DNA of 22,089 bases from positions 1 to 22,089 of the forward strand of contig JAAUTT010000004.1 of NCBI GenBank assembly GCA_012031335.1, written 5' to 3'. Shown piece by piece: positions 21,612 to 22,089 of this stretch. Under the pieces are notes generated by a model. It ran no database searches. It was not told where the DNA came from and was given only the letters and a program-made list of their open reading frames with translations. Every line of letters begins with the position of its first letter. The stretch's first letter is position 1. The DNA is from Bacteroidales bacterium. GTDB lineage: Bacteria; Bacteroidota; Bacteroidia; Bacteroidales; JAAUTT01. A program made the position numbers and the translations under genes.

Positions 21612-22089
21612 ATGAAAGCTTTGTTTTCTCTGCTCTTGATGGCATTTTTTATTTCTTGTAGCGAAAAAATAAGCCGGAGATAGTTCCCACTTCGCTTTTT
21701 ACCCTGATTGCCGGAGATGCTGTGCACGATTCTCTGAATTATACGGAATTTAATCCTGTTTTAAAAATTAAGGGTTTCAGGGTTGGGAATGATTCGAATT
21801 TTTTGTACAAGGACTCAGCAAAAATTGACCTGGATGCCGATGGAAAAAACGATCTTCAGTTTATGTATATTTTTCACTTTTATCAACCATCCTGCAATTG
21901 TGTTGGCCTGGATTGCTGCATGTCCTCGGGCTTTGTTCATTGCTATGTAAAATGTATTGGCAATGTTGAAATTGCCTCAGTCAATTATATGGGTGTACAA
22001 CCGGAAAGACTGGCATTTGGCGATACAATTGGTCCAAAATTACATTGGGTAAGTTATAACGATTATACATCTTTGCCCCGATGGACCAT
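21612..22089 (+). CDS. Cysteine-rich lipoprotein, unknown function (5' part)
   Basis: This lipoprotein of unknown function is cut by the right edge. The ATG at 21612 opens a lipoprotein signal with lipobox FFISC. The frame as read stops at once (21681-21683), but one A added to the run at 21664-21669 restores an open frame to the end of the window (at least 159 residues). The mature part contains DLDADGKNDLQFMY, which resembles a calcium-binding loop. It also has a cluster of six cysteines in 21 residues (starting CNC and including DCC). I do not recognise a family. It lies beyond a terminator and a possible new promoter, so it may not belong to the PUL. Confidence 0.6.

Noticed and set aside
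1..22089. CRISPR arrays, tRNA or rRNA genes, insertion sequences
   Set aside because: No regularly spaced direct repeats, no cloverleaf-like or rRNA-like sequence and no transposase or integrase reading frames were seen on either strand.

Overview
The window comes from a member of the Bacteroidota. The genes that show this are a SusC/SusD pair, an ECF sigma factor with a FecR-type anti-sigma factor, a propeller/Y_Y_Y sensor kinase, and a protein ending in a type IX secretion (T9SS) C-terminal sorting signal. A TTTG / TAnnTTTG-like promoter fits the same phylum. Base composition is moderate (about 40% G+C in the lines I counted in the middle). A marine or anaerobic Marinilabiliales/Prolixibacteraceae-type organism is a reasonable guess, but the sequence alone does not prove it.

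Layout. 1-1426 (+): 3' part of a large secreted protein (VCBS/FG-GAP repeats, LamG domain, Ig-like domain, T9SS sorting domain), followed by a hairpin. 1427-1841: intergenic, with a relict signal-peptide reading frame that ends inside a 10-bp perfect inverted repeat. 1842-5021 (-): membrane sensor histidine kinase without a receiver domain. 5022-5466: AT-rich divergent promoter region. 5467-6041 (+): ECF sigma factor. 6179-7337 (+): FecR anti-sigma factor, then a terminator-like hairpin. 7484-10997 (+): SusC with an STN signalling domain. 11016-12662 (+): SusD lipoprotein, then a strong terminator. 12786-15807 (+): GH106-like alpha-L-rhamnosidase. 15818-17353 (+): GH29 alpha-L-fucosidase. 17638-20015 (+): GH92 alpha-mannosidase-like lipoprotein. 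20029-21300 (+): secreted six-hairpin (alpha/alpha)6-barrel glycosidase of uncertain family, then a terminator. 21612-22089 (+): start of a cysteine-rich lipoprotein cut by the window edge.

Taken together, 5467-21300 is one polysaccharide utilization locus (PUL). SusC would import a glycan captured by SusD. Its STN domain would signal through FecR to the sigma factor, which would switch on the locus. Four exo-acting enzymes would remove terminal rhamnose, fucose, mannose and an unknown sugar. No endo-acting enzyme is visible, so the natural substrate looks like a decorated, mixed-sugar glycan (a glycoprotein glycan or branched heteropolysaccharide) rather than a simple linear polymer.

A caveat governs the whole annotation. 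Almost every gene is interrupted by one or more single-base indels, about 25 in all, mostly in homopolymer runs. In nearly every case adding or removing one base restores a family-typical protein. This pattern fits uncorrected sequencing error much better than real gene decay, so I give each gene its full span and name the breaks. The two most interesting biological points are a GH92 enzyme whose expected catalytic-acid Glu is Gln, and the unclassified six-hairpin enzyme beside it.
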